Assembly (NCBI GenBank): GCA_046263755.1
Contig: JBJYZC010000003.1
Span: 1-64,000 of the forward strand
DNA: 64,000 nt
Direction of reading: 5' to 3'
Origin: Lachnocurva sp029100405
GTDB taxonomy: Bacteria; Bacillota; Clostridia; Lachnospirales; Lachnospiraceae
Both the position numbers and the translations under genes were made by a program. Numbering within the stretch: the stretch's first letter is position 1; every line of letters begins with the position of its first letter. Shown piece after piece: positions 7,805-15,381 of the stretch. A model generated the notes under the pieces. The model had not been told where the DNA came from. It saw nothing but the letters and a program-made list of their open reading frames with translations, and did no database searches.

Positions 7805-9355
7805 TTAAAAGCCAAAACACTGCTTCATGGATCTATTGCTTTTCTTCATTTCCGATATAAGTTTATCTTGCCGTCTGACAAAACTGTCAAAGGTACTCAT
7901 GCATTTATCCCTGTCGGGATGTGTGAATGTATCGTCTGTATTAAGTATCAGGAACGCACTATAAAGGTCTCTCTGTACGGTACGTCCATCTATGATCTTG
8001 GTTCTCTGCGATAGTGGGGCTTTAGTACAGGTATCCGTACTATGGTCATACTGGCTCGCTTTATAGTCTTTCGTCGCTATCTTTGTTACTGACCCGCCAT
8101 AAAGTGAGGCTTTCTGTTCCAGCAGATGTATAAATAGTGCCGGTGCCCTGTTGTTTAAGGATCGACCGTATCGTTTTTTGCGCTTGTATTTATGTACATG
8201 CCTTACAGAACCGTCTTTCGTTTTTACTTCAGAGATTCTGTCTGAGTGCTCAGTGTTCTTTGACCTCTTTGCCAGAGTCTTATAATCCATATCTTCGATA
8301 TAAAAGTCTCTGGCATCTTTTAGAAGTTTATTGACCAGCCTGTTGTGTGACTGCTTTATATAATCCGACCGTACACGGTACAGATATTTGAGCCTGTTCC
8401 TCCGTCTGATATAAGTCTTTGAGAACTTCCATCTGTCAGGATTGCTTTTGTCTATCGTACCGTCAGGATTGTATTTATCCGGGTTCGAGGATCTTTTTGA
8501 AAGATCCATATGATACTGGGTATCTACGATCTCTTTGTTATACTTACCAATATCAGGAGCCAACTCTTCAAGATATACGTCTTCATCTGATACTGCCGCC
8601 ATGGTGGATACCCCCGGGTCGATACCGCAGGCCTTATTTCCGGCGGTCAGTTTCTTGGGAGCCGGTCCTTTCAGGACGACTACAATATAGTAGTGCCAGC
8701 CGTTCGGGAACATCCGGCGTTTGACATCGCAGTAGCTTATATCAGAAGAGAGTGCTTCATACACGTAGTCCATGGATGACTTTTTAGGGCGTTTCACCTT
8801 ATACGTGTGGCCCATCCATACGGCGGAAAAGGTCTTCGTATCAAACCGCATACCGTTTTTCGTGGATTTCCCGCCTATGGTATCAAAGTCCCTGTATTTT
8901 TTGAAGTGTACTGCCTTTCCGTCACCGAAAAGATACTTCTCTGCCGACTGCCATACACGGGTGGCTTCCTTTTGAACCTGCTGTGACGACAGGAGCTTAT
9001 GATACTGTTTCGCACATTTTTTGATATATGACTGGAAACTGTATTCAGAAAGCCCCATATCCTGCCGGATGTTCTTCATCCTGTCTGACAGGTTTTTCTT
9101 ATAGGCCGTTTCTGCCTTGGAAAGTTTCTGTTTGACCTTGTGTTTTTTTAGAAATGCGATGTATTCTGTTCTTAGCTGCTGGTAGTCTTTATCATACTTC
9201 AGACGTATGAGGAGTTTTTGAGCATGCTTTACCAGTACGTTATGGATATGCGACAGGGCATGGAAGCTTTGGTCTATGAGATAACCTTCGTATGCAGATG
9301 TATCAAGTCTTAAGCATACGGTATGCATAGGTTTTGATGTTTTCGTTCCCGTCAT
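7805..9355 (-). CDS. tnpB: IS605-family TnpB, RNA-guided nuclease
   Basis: This 516-residue protein has the split RuvC active site: D246 in CGIDPGVST, E354 in FYIEDMDYKTLAKRS and D463 in VQRDLYSAFLI. The N-terminal half is the RNA-binding/REC-like part. The stretch where most TnpBs carry a four-Cys zinc finger reads KASQYDHSTDTCTKAPLSQR and contains only one Cys. This is a variant seen in some clostridial TnpBs. TnpB cuts the empty donor site with its omega RNA and so favours retention of the element. The ATG lies 3 bp after the tnpA stop, with GAGGT inside the tnpA end, so the two are translationally linked. Confidence 0.93.
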   Translation of the reverse strand: MTGTKTSKPMHTVCLRLDTSAYEGYLIDQSFHALSHIHNVLVKHAQKLLIRLKYDKDYQQLRTEYIAFLKKHKVKQKLSKAETAYKKNLSDRMKNIRQDMGLSEYSFQSYIKKCAKQYHKLLSSQQVQKEATRVWQSAEKYLFGDGKAVHFKKYRDFDTIGGKSTKNGMRFDTKTFSAVWMGHTYKVKRPKKSSMDYVYEALSSDISYCDVKRRMFPNGWHYYIVVVLKGPAPKKLTAGNKACGIDPGVSTMAAVSDEDVYLEELAPDIGKYNKEIVDTQYHMDLSKRSSNPDKYNPDGTIDKSNPDRWKFSKTYIRRRNRLKYLYRVRSDYIKQSHNRLVNKLLKDARDFYIEDMDYKTLAKRSKNTEHSDRISEVKTKDGSVRHVHKYKRKKRYGRSLNNRAPALFIHLLEQKASLYGGSVTKIATKDYKASQYDHSTDTCTKAPLSQRTKIIDGRTVQRDLYSAFLILNTDDTFTHPDRDKCMSTFDSFVRRQDKLISEMKKSNRSMKQCFGF

Positions 9356-9358
9356 AGA

Positions 9359-9760
9359 CTATGACCTCGTTTTCTGTGTCTCCACGTACCATTTGATGGT
9401 TTCAGAACTTACATTGCCTGCCGTACTGACAAAGTACGATCTTGTCCACAGGGAAGGCATCTTCTTAAGCTGGGGAAACTCATCCCTTAGTGCATGGGAA
9501 GTCGCGCCTTTTATGTATTTCAGGATATCCGGTATGGGCATCTGGGGATAGACACTTACAAACATGTGGACGTGATCAACATGACATTCCATAGTGATGA
9601 TGTCGATGTTCCTGCGTTTGCACTCCTGCCGTGTGAGTTCTTTAAACCTGTCCTCGACACCTGGTATGTTAAATATCTTTCTGCGGTATCTTGGACAGAA
9701 TACGAGATGGTAGTTTATAAACGATACTGTTGTAGCTGTTCTTTTATATTGATTTTCCAT
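9359..9760 (-). CDS. tnpA: IS200/IS605 TnpA, HUH Y1 transposase
   Basis: This 133-residue single-strand transposase has the metal-binding HUH motif DHVHMF (His63 and His65) and the catalytic Tyr125 in TIKWYVETQ. The YHLVFCPRYRRKIF opening is typical of the family. It excises and inserts the element as single-stranded DNA by recognising the terminal hairpins. The length is normal (130-155) and there is no frameshift. It is the first gene of the element, just inside the left-end hairpin. Confidence 0.95.
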   Translation of the reverse strand: MENQYKRTATTVSFINYHLVFCPRYRRKIFNIPGVEDRFKELTRQECKRRNIDIITMECHVDHVHMFVSVYPQMPIPDILKYIKGATSHALRDEFPQLKKMPSLWTRSYFVSTAGNVSSETIKWYVETQKTRS

Positions 9761-10000
9761 ATGTGTATATTATGCATTCTTTTATACACAAAGTCAAGGG
9801 CAAAAAGGAAAAAAGGGCTATCATCCAACGGTTAAAACCGTGGGCTTTCCCGCCCTTAATGTTCTGTAAAGATAATGTAACCAGCCCCTCCATTATTTGC
9901 GAAAGAGCATAACAGAGAGGCCAAGGAACGATAGAATAAAATATGTCATTTTTTATACGGAAGAGGTATCATCTAGAACCTCGTCTTCATATTCAATGAT

Positions 10001-10053
10001 AAAGACCGGATTCCTCCCGAGATTTTAATCACGGGAGGAATCCGGTCTTTTTT
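10001..10053 (+). terminator. 19-bp-stem hairpin with T-run
   Basis: AAAGACCGGATTCCTCCCG at 10001-10019 pairs perfectly with 10032-10050 across a 12-nt loop, and TTT follows on the plus strand. On the minus strand the stem overlaps the end of the tnpA remnant. It may therefore be a relic IS-end hairpin that also works as a terminator. Confidence 0.6.
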
Positions 10054-10147
10054 CTTCCACAGCCATCACATACTGGTTTTCGATATACCGTTTTACAACA
10101 TCGCTGCTCATTTTTCCGATTGTACCAATATAAAAGCTGTGTGTCTT
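10025..10147 (-). pseudogene. C-terminal stump of a second IS200-type TnpA
   Basis: The minus strand reads HSFYIGTIGKMSSDVVKRYI followed by ENQ, matching the C-terminal helix of IS200/IS605 TnpA that carries the catalytic Tyr (here in KRYIENQ), and ends at TAA 10025-10027. Everything before it is missing. It differs from the intact TnpA nearby and so comes from an older, separate insertion. Confidence 0.7.
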
Positions 10148-10153
10148 TTAACA

Positions 10154-10870
10154 CTACAAATTCATTCCAACTAAAAATAAACCTGATATTACCAAAAGAA
10201 CTATAACAATCTTTTTTACAATTCTTTCATCCAAGACTTTTGAACTCTCCATTCCAGCAAACAATCCAATAATCATGAACGGAATAAGGGTTGCTGCTTG
10301 TTTCAATGAATCAAGCGTAAAGACTCCAAGCAAATAATATGTAAAAATTCTTACTGTATTTTCAACAATAAAAACAGCGCTTATATTGGCTTTAAATTCA
10401 TCCGTTGTAGTCGTCACTCGCCCAACATAGGCAGCCAGCAACGCTCCTATCCCAAACAATCCACATAAGATGCCAGATAGTACGCCAATGATGCACAATA
10501 TAATATTTGAATTCTTTGCATTTGTACATTGATATTCTCTAATAAATATTTCAACAGCAATAAGAATAACAACGATTCCAAAGAACACTTTTAAATATTT
10601 AACATCAACACTCTTTAAAAGTATTGCCCCAGGGATACTACCACCTAGAACCAACAATGCTAAAGGAATATAGACTTTTTTATCAAGCTTTTTACGATTA
10701 TTCCAAGTTAATATTAGATTTGTCGGATATCCAAGTAATAATTCCACTGGAGATATATTAACGTTTGCCACTCCAAATCCTAAAATAGATGTAAAGACTA
10801 GTGTATTTGCAAAACCACAAAGTCCCTTTATAAAAAAAGCACATAGCGTGGCAATGATCCACAAAGACAA
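10154..10870 (-). CDS. TauE/SafE-family membrane transporter
   Basis: This 238-residue, strongly hydrophobic protein has about eight membrane segments in two related halves. Each half opens with a small-residue-rich helix (AFFIKGLCGFANTLVF; GVLSGILCGLFGIGALLAAY). That repeat is the mark of the TauE/SafE (DUF81) family, which exports sulfite, sulfoacetate or other organic anions. It starts at TTG 10870, eight bases after an AAGGGGG site. The gene stands alone among remnants, so the substrate cannot be inferred. Confidence 0.85.
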   Translation of the reverse strand: MSLWIIATLCAFFIKGLCGFANTLVFTSILGFGVANVNISPVELLLGYPTNLILTWNNRKKLDKKVYIPLALLVLGGSIPGAILLKSVDVKYLKVFFGIVVILIAVEIFIREYQCTNAKNSNIILCIIGVLSGILCGLFGIGALLAAYVGRVTTTTDEFKANISAVFIVENTVRIFTYYLLGVFTLDSLKQAATLIPFMIIGLFAGMESSKVLDERIVKKIVIVLLVISGLFLVGMNL

Positions 10871-10980
10871 ACAATAATCCCCCTTATAAACCGCGATTTG
10901 TTAATTTCCCTGCCTTTAATTATACAGAATCCTTAGTCTTCACGAAATACCAAATCTATATTAGTCCCTCTATTCTCTGA

Positions 10981-11241
10981 TTAAAAACCAGGCCACATCT
11001 TCCTTATTTTTAATGTGTCGCACTTTTTGTGTTCGCTAAATTTTCCTGATTTCACTTCTATTGGATACATTTGATATCTCAGCTTACTAGTATTGGAAAT
11101 TATAAAATCAATTTCCGTGTCATTTCTATGCTTTTCAATCGAATAATGAGTATAAAAATACTCTTCTACAGTTTTATCCTTTTTCGCAAAATCAATAAGA
11201 ATATATGATTCGTATTTTTGCTTTGCAAATTCCTCTACAAT
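10981..11241 (-). pseudogene. Internally deleted ATPase (AAA/DUF4143 type) remnant
   Basis: A continuous frame joins two separated parts of a known family. IVEEFAKQKYESYILIDFAK belongs to the N-terminal ATPase region. HRNDTEIDFIIS followed by YPIEVKSGKF is the nuclease-like C-terminal DUF4143 region. In family members several hundred residues separate these parts; here they are joined near VEEYFYTHYSIEK. The frame has no start codon in place and ends at TAA 10981-10983. Confidence 0.65.
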
Positions 11242-11325
11242 CTATTTGATTATGCGCAATTATAAAAAAGGCTATTTTTTGATCGTGCAGTCACCTGCAT
11301 GCGAAAGAAACATCTATTGCTGCCT

Positions 11326-12078
11326 TTACTCAATCGTAAACCGAGCCTTACCTTCTTTCATGGCAGCGGCCCAGTCACACCAAAGGTCCGGATGGATATG
11401 CGGCCCCAGCTCACAATGGCTGATTCGAACCATGCCATATTCCCTCCAGGGCCTTGCGATATAGCAGGACCCGTCCGGCAGCCCCTCGACTGCAGTAAAA
11501 CGACAGTTTTCCGCAAGGAAACCGCATTCCACATGTTCCGGAGTAGACGGGGCAAATATAAACCCTGGCTCCACACTCCGAAACTCGCAATTTGTAAACC
11601 TTGCACTTGCTCCCCCAAAGATGAAATCAACACCGCCCTCAATCAAGCAGTTATTGAAGGAAAAGGTCCGATTGGTTCGTGGCAGAAATTGGCCTGGTCC
11701 GATAAAACCGTCCTTTTCCCGTTCTTTCTCCGGAAGTGGCGCTAAAAAAAGTGTGTCCTGATGCCCTCTTATGATGCAATTCTCCAGCCTGATATCCTCC
11801 CCATCCAGATAAAGAGCGATAGCCTGCCCGACTTCTTTGCCCGGCCCCGCTGTATTTTCAAAAAGACAGTTTCGAAAAGTGATATGATTCCCCTGCACCA
11901 GAAGCGAAGCCGTCCGGAAAGTGTGATACGGCCGCCCGTCCTCATGCATGACTCTGGCGGATAAATGGCCGGTAAAACGGCAGTTTTCATATACCTTGCC
12001 ATCTTCAGACAAAACCACCGATTCTTTTCCAGCTTCAAAAGTTTGCCTGTATTGAAATCCCCCTGTTGTGATATCCAT
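11326..12078 (-). CDS. Pectinesterase (carbohydrate esterase family 8), C-terminally short
   Basis: This 250-residue beta-helix protein removes methyl esters from pectin fragments. The CE8 active-site series is complete: GQAIAL, GHQDTLF, GGVDFIFGGA (the nucleophilic Asp) and ARPWREYG (Arg and Trp). There is no signal peptide, so it should act in the cytoplasm on imported oligomers. Family members usually run 290-340 residues and continue after the point where this one stops (ARFTIE), so about 40-60 C-terminal residues are missing. An AAGGGGTG site precedes the ATG. It is divergent from the LacI regulator, with a TGTAAGCGCTTTCA box between them. Confidence 0.85.
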   Translation of the reverse strand: MDITTGGFQYRQTFEAGKESVVLSEDGKVYENCRFTGHLSARVMHEDGRPYHTFRTASLLVQGNHITFRNCLFENTAGPGKEVGQAIALYLDGEDIRLENCIIRGHQDTLFLAPLPEKEREKDGFIGPGQFLPRTNRTFSFNNCLIEGGVDFIFGGASARFTNCEFRSVEPGFIFAPSTPEHVECGFLAENCRFTAVEGLPDGSCYIARPWREYGMVRISHCELGPHIHPDLWCDWAAAMKEGKARFTIE

Positions 12079-12157
12079 AGAACACCCCTTGATTTTCTGA
12101 AAAATACATTTTCCCTTGCTTTTACATGATGTATATAATAATATTGTATTATAGTTT

Positions 12158-12171
12158 TGTAAGCGCTTTCA
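12158..12171. promoter_or_regulatory. LacI/CcpA-type operator box in the pectinesterase-lacI divergent promoter
   Basis: TGTAAGCGCTTTCA fits the near-palindromic TGTAARCRNTTWCA pattern that recurs at six other promoters of the uronate island. It lies 34 bp upstream of the lacI-type start, just after a TATTAT (12147-12152), so autoregulation is likely. The match to the general CcpA cre consensus is also complete. Confidence 0.7.
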
Positions 12172-12204
12172 TTCAATGCTAAAAAATATAAGGCGAGGCC
12201 AAAC

Positions 12205-13212
12205 ATGAATATCTATGATATTGCAAAACTTTCCGGCGTCTCGATTGCCACAGTATCGAGAGTCATTAATGGCAGCAGCAAGGTAAGCGAGCGAACGAGG
12301 CGAAAGGTACTTTCTGTGATTGAAAAAGCAGATTATACACCCAATGTCTTCGCGCAAGGTCTAGGTTTGAACACCATGCATACCATCGGGATCCTGGTCC
12401 CGGATATTGCGGATATCTATATGTCGAACGCCGTTTCCATTCTGGAAAAATATCTCTCGGAATACGGTTATGACTGTATCCTCTCCTGCTCGACTTTCGA
12501 TCAAGAGGCAAAGGAAGCCCATGTCCGTATGCTTTTGTCAAAGCATATCGATGGTCTGATCCTTGTTGGTTCCACTTATGCCGGTCATGGCATCGATGAC
12601 CATGAAACCGATTATATCCGAGAAGCTGCAGAGCAGGTTCCTGTGTTCATTATTAACGGAAAGGTGCACGGTGAGAATGTCTATTCTTCGGTCTCCGAGG
12701 ACCGGGTTGCAGTTCGTGATGCCACATCCCTTCTGATCAAGGCCGGAAGAAAGAAAATTCTCTTTCTCACTGAATCATCGTCTTACAGTGCTTCGGAAAA
12801 GCAAAAAGGTTATGAAGATGCCCTGTCTTCGCACGGACTCCCGGTTTCCGGCGATTTGAAGATCAAGCTCCGTTCGGCTGAACCCCACTATGTCCGTGAT
12901 ATTCTGCTCCAGTACAGCAAACTTACCTTTGATGCCGTTATTACAACCAATGACAGTATTGCTGTCGGTGCAGTCAAATATGCCAATGTCCGCTCTCTCT
13001 CCATTCCGGAGGATATCGCGATCATAGGTTATAACAATTCTTCCCTTGCCGTGACTTGCGAGCCGGAAATTACCAGCATTGATGGAAGAAGTGAACAACT
13101 TTGTCACGACACCGTCCTCAATCTGATCAACTTATTGAACGGAAAGTCCGAGATCCCGGAGCTTCTATCCGTGCCCAGCCGGCTGATCAAGAGGAATACA
13201 ACGAACTTTTGA
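12205..13212 (+). CDS. LacI-family transcriptional regulator of the uronate island
   Basis: This 335-residue protein has an N-terminal LacI helix-turn-helix (IYDIAKLSGVSIATVSRVING) with the hinge helix near residue 50. A periplasmic-binding-protein-like effector domain follows (THTIGILVPDIADIYMSNAV region to CEPEITSIDGR). It sits between the pectinesterase and uxaC. The family normally binds palindromes of the TGWAANCGNTNWCA kind, and such boxes precede lacI itself, uxaC, kdgA, the binding-protein operon, the AraC gene and kdgK. I infer that it represses the uronate genes until a uronate-derived effector such as KDG is present. A 15-bp-stem terminator follows. Confidence 0.9.
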   Translation: MNIYDIAKLSGVSIATVSRVINGSSKVSERTRRKVLSVIEKADYTPNVFAQGLGLNTMHTIGILVPDIADIYMSNAVSILEKYLSEYGYDCILSCSTFDQEAKEAHVRMLLSKHIDGLILVGSTYAGHGIDDHETDYIREAAEQVPVFIINGKVHGENVYSSVSEDRVAVRDATSLLIKAGRKKILFLTESSSYSASEKQKGYEDALSSHGLPVSGDLKIKLRSAEPHYVRDILLQYSKLTFDAVITTNDSIAVGAVKYANVRSLSIPEDIAIIGYNNSSLAVTCEPEITSIDGRSEQLCHDTVLNLINLLNGKSEIPELLSVPSRLIKRNTTNF

Positions 13213-13234
13213 TGGCGAAACCAGGGGCAGGCTT

Positions 13235-13349
13235 TGCCATTATCTTAATATCACTTACTTTTCAAAATTACGATAGTGGACTTCTATGAAACCAAGGCAG
13301 ACCGGTGCCATTATCTTAATATCACTTGCTTTTCAAAATTACGATAGTG
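13235..13349. repeat. 44-bp direct repeat, two copies
   Basis: The block at 13235-13278 recurs at 13306-13349 with one base difference, 71 bp apart. Each copy ends in AAAATTACGATAGTG, which also forms the left arm of the terminator that follows. More degenerate ATTACGATA copies continue to about 13470. Confidence 0.9.
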
Positions 13350-13378
13350 ATCTCCTGATTTCACTATCGTAATTTTTT
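13335..13378 (+). terminator. Terminator of the LacI regulator gene
   Basis: AAAATTACGATAGTG (13335-13349) pairs perfectly with CACTATCGTAATTTT (13362-13376) across a 12-nt loop, with a T-run of six. It is AT-rich but long enough to be effective. Confidence 0.7.
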
Positions 13379-13503
13379 AGTCACTTCATATTACGATAAA
13401 TTGTGATGAAAACCGGGTAAAATCACTTTCTTACTATCGGAATTTTAAAATTCCATCTGTATTACGATATTTGAACCATGCCCGGCTCCGTTGGATACCC
13501 CTA

Positions 13504-13607
13504 ACCCTTAGCAGATGCCCTTCGCAGATACCCTTAGGAGATTCCCTTAGCAGATACCCTTCACAGATACCCTTCACAGATACCCTTAGCAGATCCCCTT
13601 AGCAGAT
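13504..13607. repeat. 13-bp tandem repeat, eight copies
   Basis: The unit ACCCTTAGCAGAT repeats eight times head to tail with a strict 13-bp period and scattered substitutions (for example CTTCACAGAT). There is no spacer variation as in CRISPR and no dyad symmetry. It lies 75 bp upstream of the uxaC promoter region and has no evident coding role. Confidence 0.92.
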
Positions 13608-13659
13608 CCGTCCCACCCCACCCATTCCAAACAATAATATAGCCAATATAGCAAAAATG

Positions 13660-13729
13660 TGTAAGTGCTTTCATTTTTCTATTGACTTGCCAGAGTAAAG
13701 TGCTATTATTTCTATTGTAAGCGGTTACA
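13660..13729 (+). promoter_or_regulatory. uxaC promoter region with two operator boxes
   Basis: Box 1 is TGTAAGTGCTTTCA at 13660-13673, just before a TTGACT (13683-13688). A TATTAT lies at 13704-13709 (15-bp spacing, short but usable). Box 2 is TGTAAGCGGTTACA at 13716-13729, immediately after the -10. Boxes on both sides of a core promoter suggest repression by one protein, possibly with looping. Confidence 0.7.
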
Positions 13730-13872
13730 TTATATGGGCTTTTATATCTCCGGGCAAGAAGCGAGGAGAAACAAGTCACATAGTCACATGTAGCCAATCA
13801 CATAGTCATATGTTGTTACACAAGCATTACATCATCATAAGTAGTCAGAGGTAGTTATCAGGAGGTTTTTAC

Positions 13873-15303
13873 ATGAAGCAATTTATGGACAAGGATTTCA
13901 TGCTCACGACAGAGACTGCAAAGCATCTTTTCCACGATTATTCAGAGCAGCTGCCAATCATCGATTATCACTGCCATATTTCTCCGAGAGAGATCTATGA
14001 GGACCGGCGCTACAACAATATCGCTGAGGTTTGGCTCGGCGGAAAGAATCCGGACGGAAGCTATTTCGGCGACCATTACAAATGGAGACTCATGCGGTCC
14101 AACGGAGTCCCGGAAAATCTTGTAACGGGAGATGCCGATCCATATGACAAGTTCCTTGCATTTGCAAAAACTCTGGAAATGGCCATCGGAAATCCTATGT
14201 ACCATTGGAGCAACCTCGAGTTGAAGACTTATTTCGGCATCGACGAGCCCCTGACTCCCGAGAATGCCAGGGAAATCTGGGATAAGACCAGCGAGATGCT
14301 CCAGAAGGACCCCGACCTGTCCGTCCGCGGCATCATTAAGAAGTCCAATGTGAAATATGTCGGCACTACCGATGATCCAGCCGATTCTCTGGAATGGCAT
14401 GAGAAGCTGGCTGCCGAGAAGGATCTCGGTTTTCTGGTCTGCCCTTCCTTCCGTCCCGACAAGGCCGTAAATATCCAGAAGAAGGGCTTCCCGGAATACA
14501 TGGAAAAGCTGTCCAAGGCTTCCGGCATTGAAATCAAGACCGCAGCCGATGTCTGCAAGGCCCTGGATAACCGGATCGATTTCTTTAAGAAACATGGCTG
14601 CCGGGCAAGCGATCATGGCCTTGACTATGTACCTTTTGAAAAATGCAGCATGGAAGAAGCCAATCGCGTTTTCGAAAAGGCAATGCAGGGCGAAGCTCTC
14701 ACAAAGAAGGAAATCGACGAGTATCAGACCACCGTTCTTCTCTCTCTTGCCAGAAAATATCATAAGGAAAACATTGTCATGGAGATCCATTACTCCTGCA
14801 CAAGAGATAACAACCAGAGAATGTACGAACTGGAAGGTCCTGATACCGGCTTTGATATGATTGCCAAATCCCAGTGCTACAACCAGCTTGCTCAGTTTTT
14901 CTCCGAACTCGATCAAACGCAGGAGCTTCCGAAGACCATTGTCTTCTCTCTGGATGAAGCAGACTTTAACCAGATCACGACCTGTCTTGGCTGCTTCCAG
15001 TCAGAAGAGATCCCCGGAAAAATGCAGCTCGGCGCCGCATGGTGGTTCCTTGATACCAGAGATGGCATGGAAGCGCAGATGAAATCGCTCGCCCGCCTCG
15101 GCCTGCTCGGCACCTTTACCGGAATGCTCACAGACTCCAGATCCTTCCTGTCCTATACCAGACATGACTACTTCCGGAGGATCATGTGCAATCTGATCGG
15201 CAAATGGGTCGAAGACGGCGAATATCCGAATAACGAAGAGTCACTGAAGAAGATCGTGGAAGGCATCAGCTACTACAATGCCAAGAGATATTTTAATCTC
15301 TGA
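13873..15303 (+). CDS. uxaC: Glucuronate/galacturonate isomerase
   Basis: This 476-residue protein converts D-galacturonate to D-tagaturonate (and glucuronate to fructuronate), the first step of saturated uronate breakdown. The family opening MDKDFMLTTETAKHLFHDY is followed by IIDYHCHISP, whose HxH binds metal in this amidohydrolase-like barrel. GDHYKWRLMRSNGV and the C-terminal TRHDYFRRI segment are also typical. The length matches the family (about 465-475). AGGAGG precedes the ATG. It is first in a three-gene set with uxaB (78-bp gap) and uxaA, controlled by a promoter with two operator boxes. Confidence 0.97.
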   Translation: MKQFMDKDFMLTTETAKHLFHDYSEQLPIIDYHCHISPREIYEDRRYNNIAEVWLGGKNPDGSYFGDHYKWRLMRSNGVPENLVTGDADPYDKFLAFAKTLEMAIGNPMYHWSNLELKTYFGIDEPLTPENAREIWDKTSEMLQKDPDLSVRGIIKKSNVKYVGTTDDPADSLEWHEKLAAEKDLGFLVCPSFRPDKAVNIQKKGFPEYMEKLSKASGIEIKTAADVCKALDNRIDFFKKHGCRASDHGLDYVPFEKCSMEEANRVFEKAMQGEALTKKEIDEYQTTVLLSLARKYHKENIVMEIHYSCTRDNNQRMYELEGPDTGFDMIAKSQCYNQLAQFFSELDQTQELPKTIVFSLDEADFNQITTCLGCFQSEEIPGKMQLGAAWWFLDTRDGMEAQMKSLARLGLLGTFTGMLTDSRSFLSYTRHDYFRRIMCNLIGKWVEDGEYPNNEESLKKIVEGISYYNAKRYFNL

Positions 15304-15381
15304 TCCTTTTACAAATGTAGAGCGACCCTGAAGAAAGAATTGATTTTAAGAAGAAAGAAAAGGGAATATCAAGGAGGAGAA

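Larger units (their letters stand above)
7622..9860 (-). mobile_element. IS200/IS605-family insertion sequence
   Basis: The element carries tnpA then tnpB on the minus strand with subterminal hairpins instead of inverted repeats. The right end has the hairpin CCCACGACTGAAGTCGTGGG at 7632-7651 followed outward by a TTGAC motif at 7622-7626. The left end has the palindrome ACGGTTAAAACCGT at 9828-9841 and a second small hairpin at 9843-9856. The outer left boundary is approximate. Both genes are intact, so the element may still be mobile. Confidence 0.85.
9861..10153. other. Short gap with IS remnants
   Basis: Between the IS605 left end and the TauE gene there is no complete gene. It holds an AT-rich stretch without a recognisable frame, a strong terminator-type hairpin at 10001-10053 and the stump of a second tnpA at 10025-10147. 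Confidence 0.5.
13213..13872. other. 660-bp repeat-rich intergenic region between lacI and uxaC
   Basis: No gene is visible. From left to right it holds a duplicated 44-bp block (13235-13278 and 13306-13349), the lacI terminator, a cluster of ATTACGATA motifs, an 8-copy 13-bp tandem repeat (13504-13607) and the uxaC promoter with two operator boxes. The uxaC ribosome site AGGAGG is at its end. Confidence 0.8.

Noticed and set aside
11326..12078. Plus-strand frames across the pectinesterase region
   Set aside because: The minus-strand protein has all CE8 motifs; the opposite-strand frames are shadows of its codon pattern.
13504..13607. Eight regular repeats that might suggest a CRISPR array
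   Set aside because: The 13-bp units are directly joined with no unique spacers, and no cas genes are present; it is a minisatellite.
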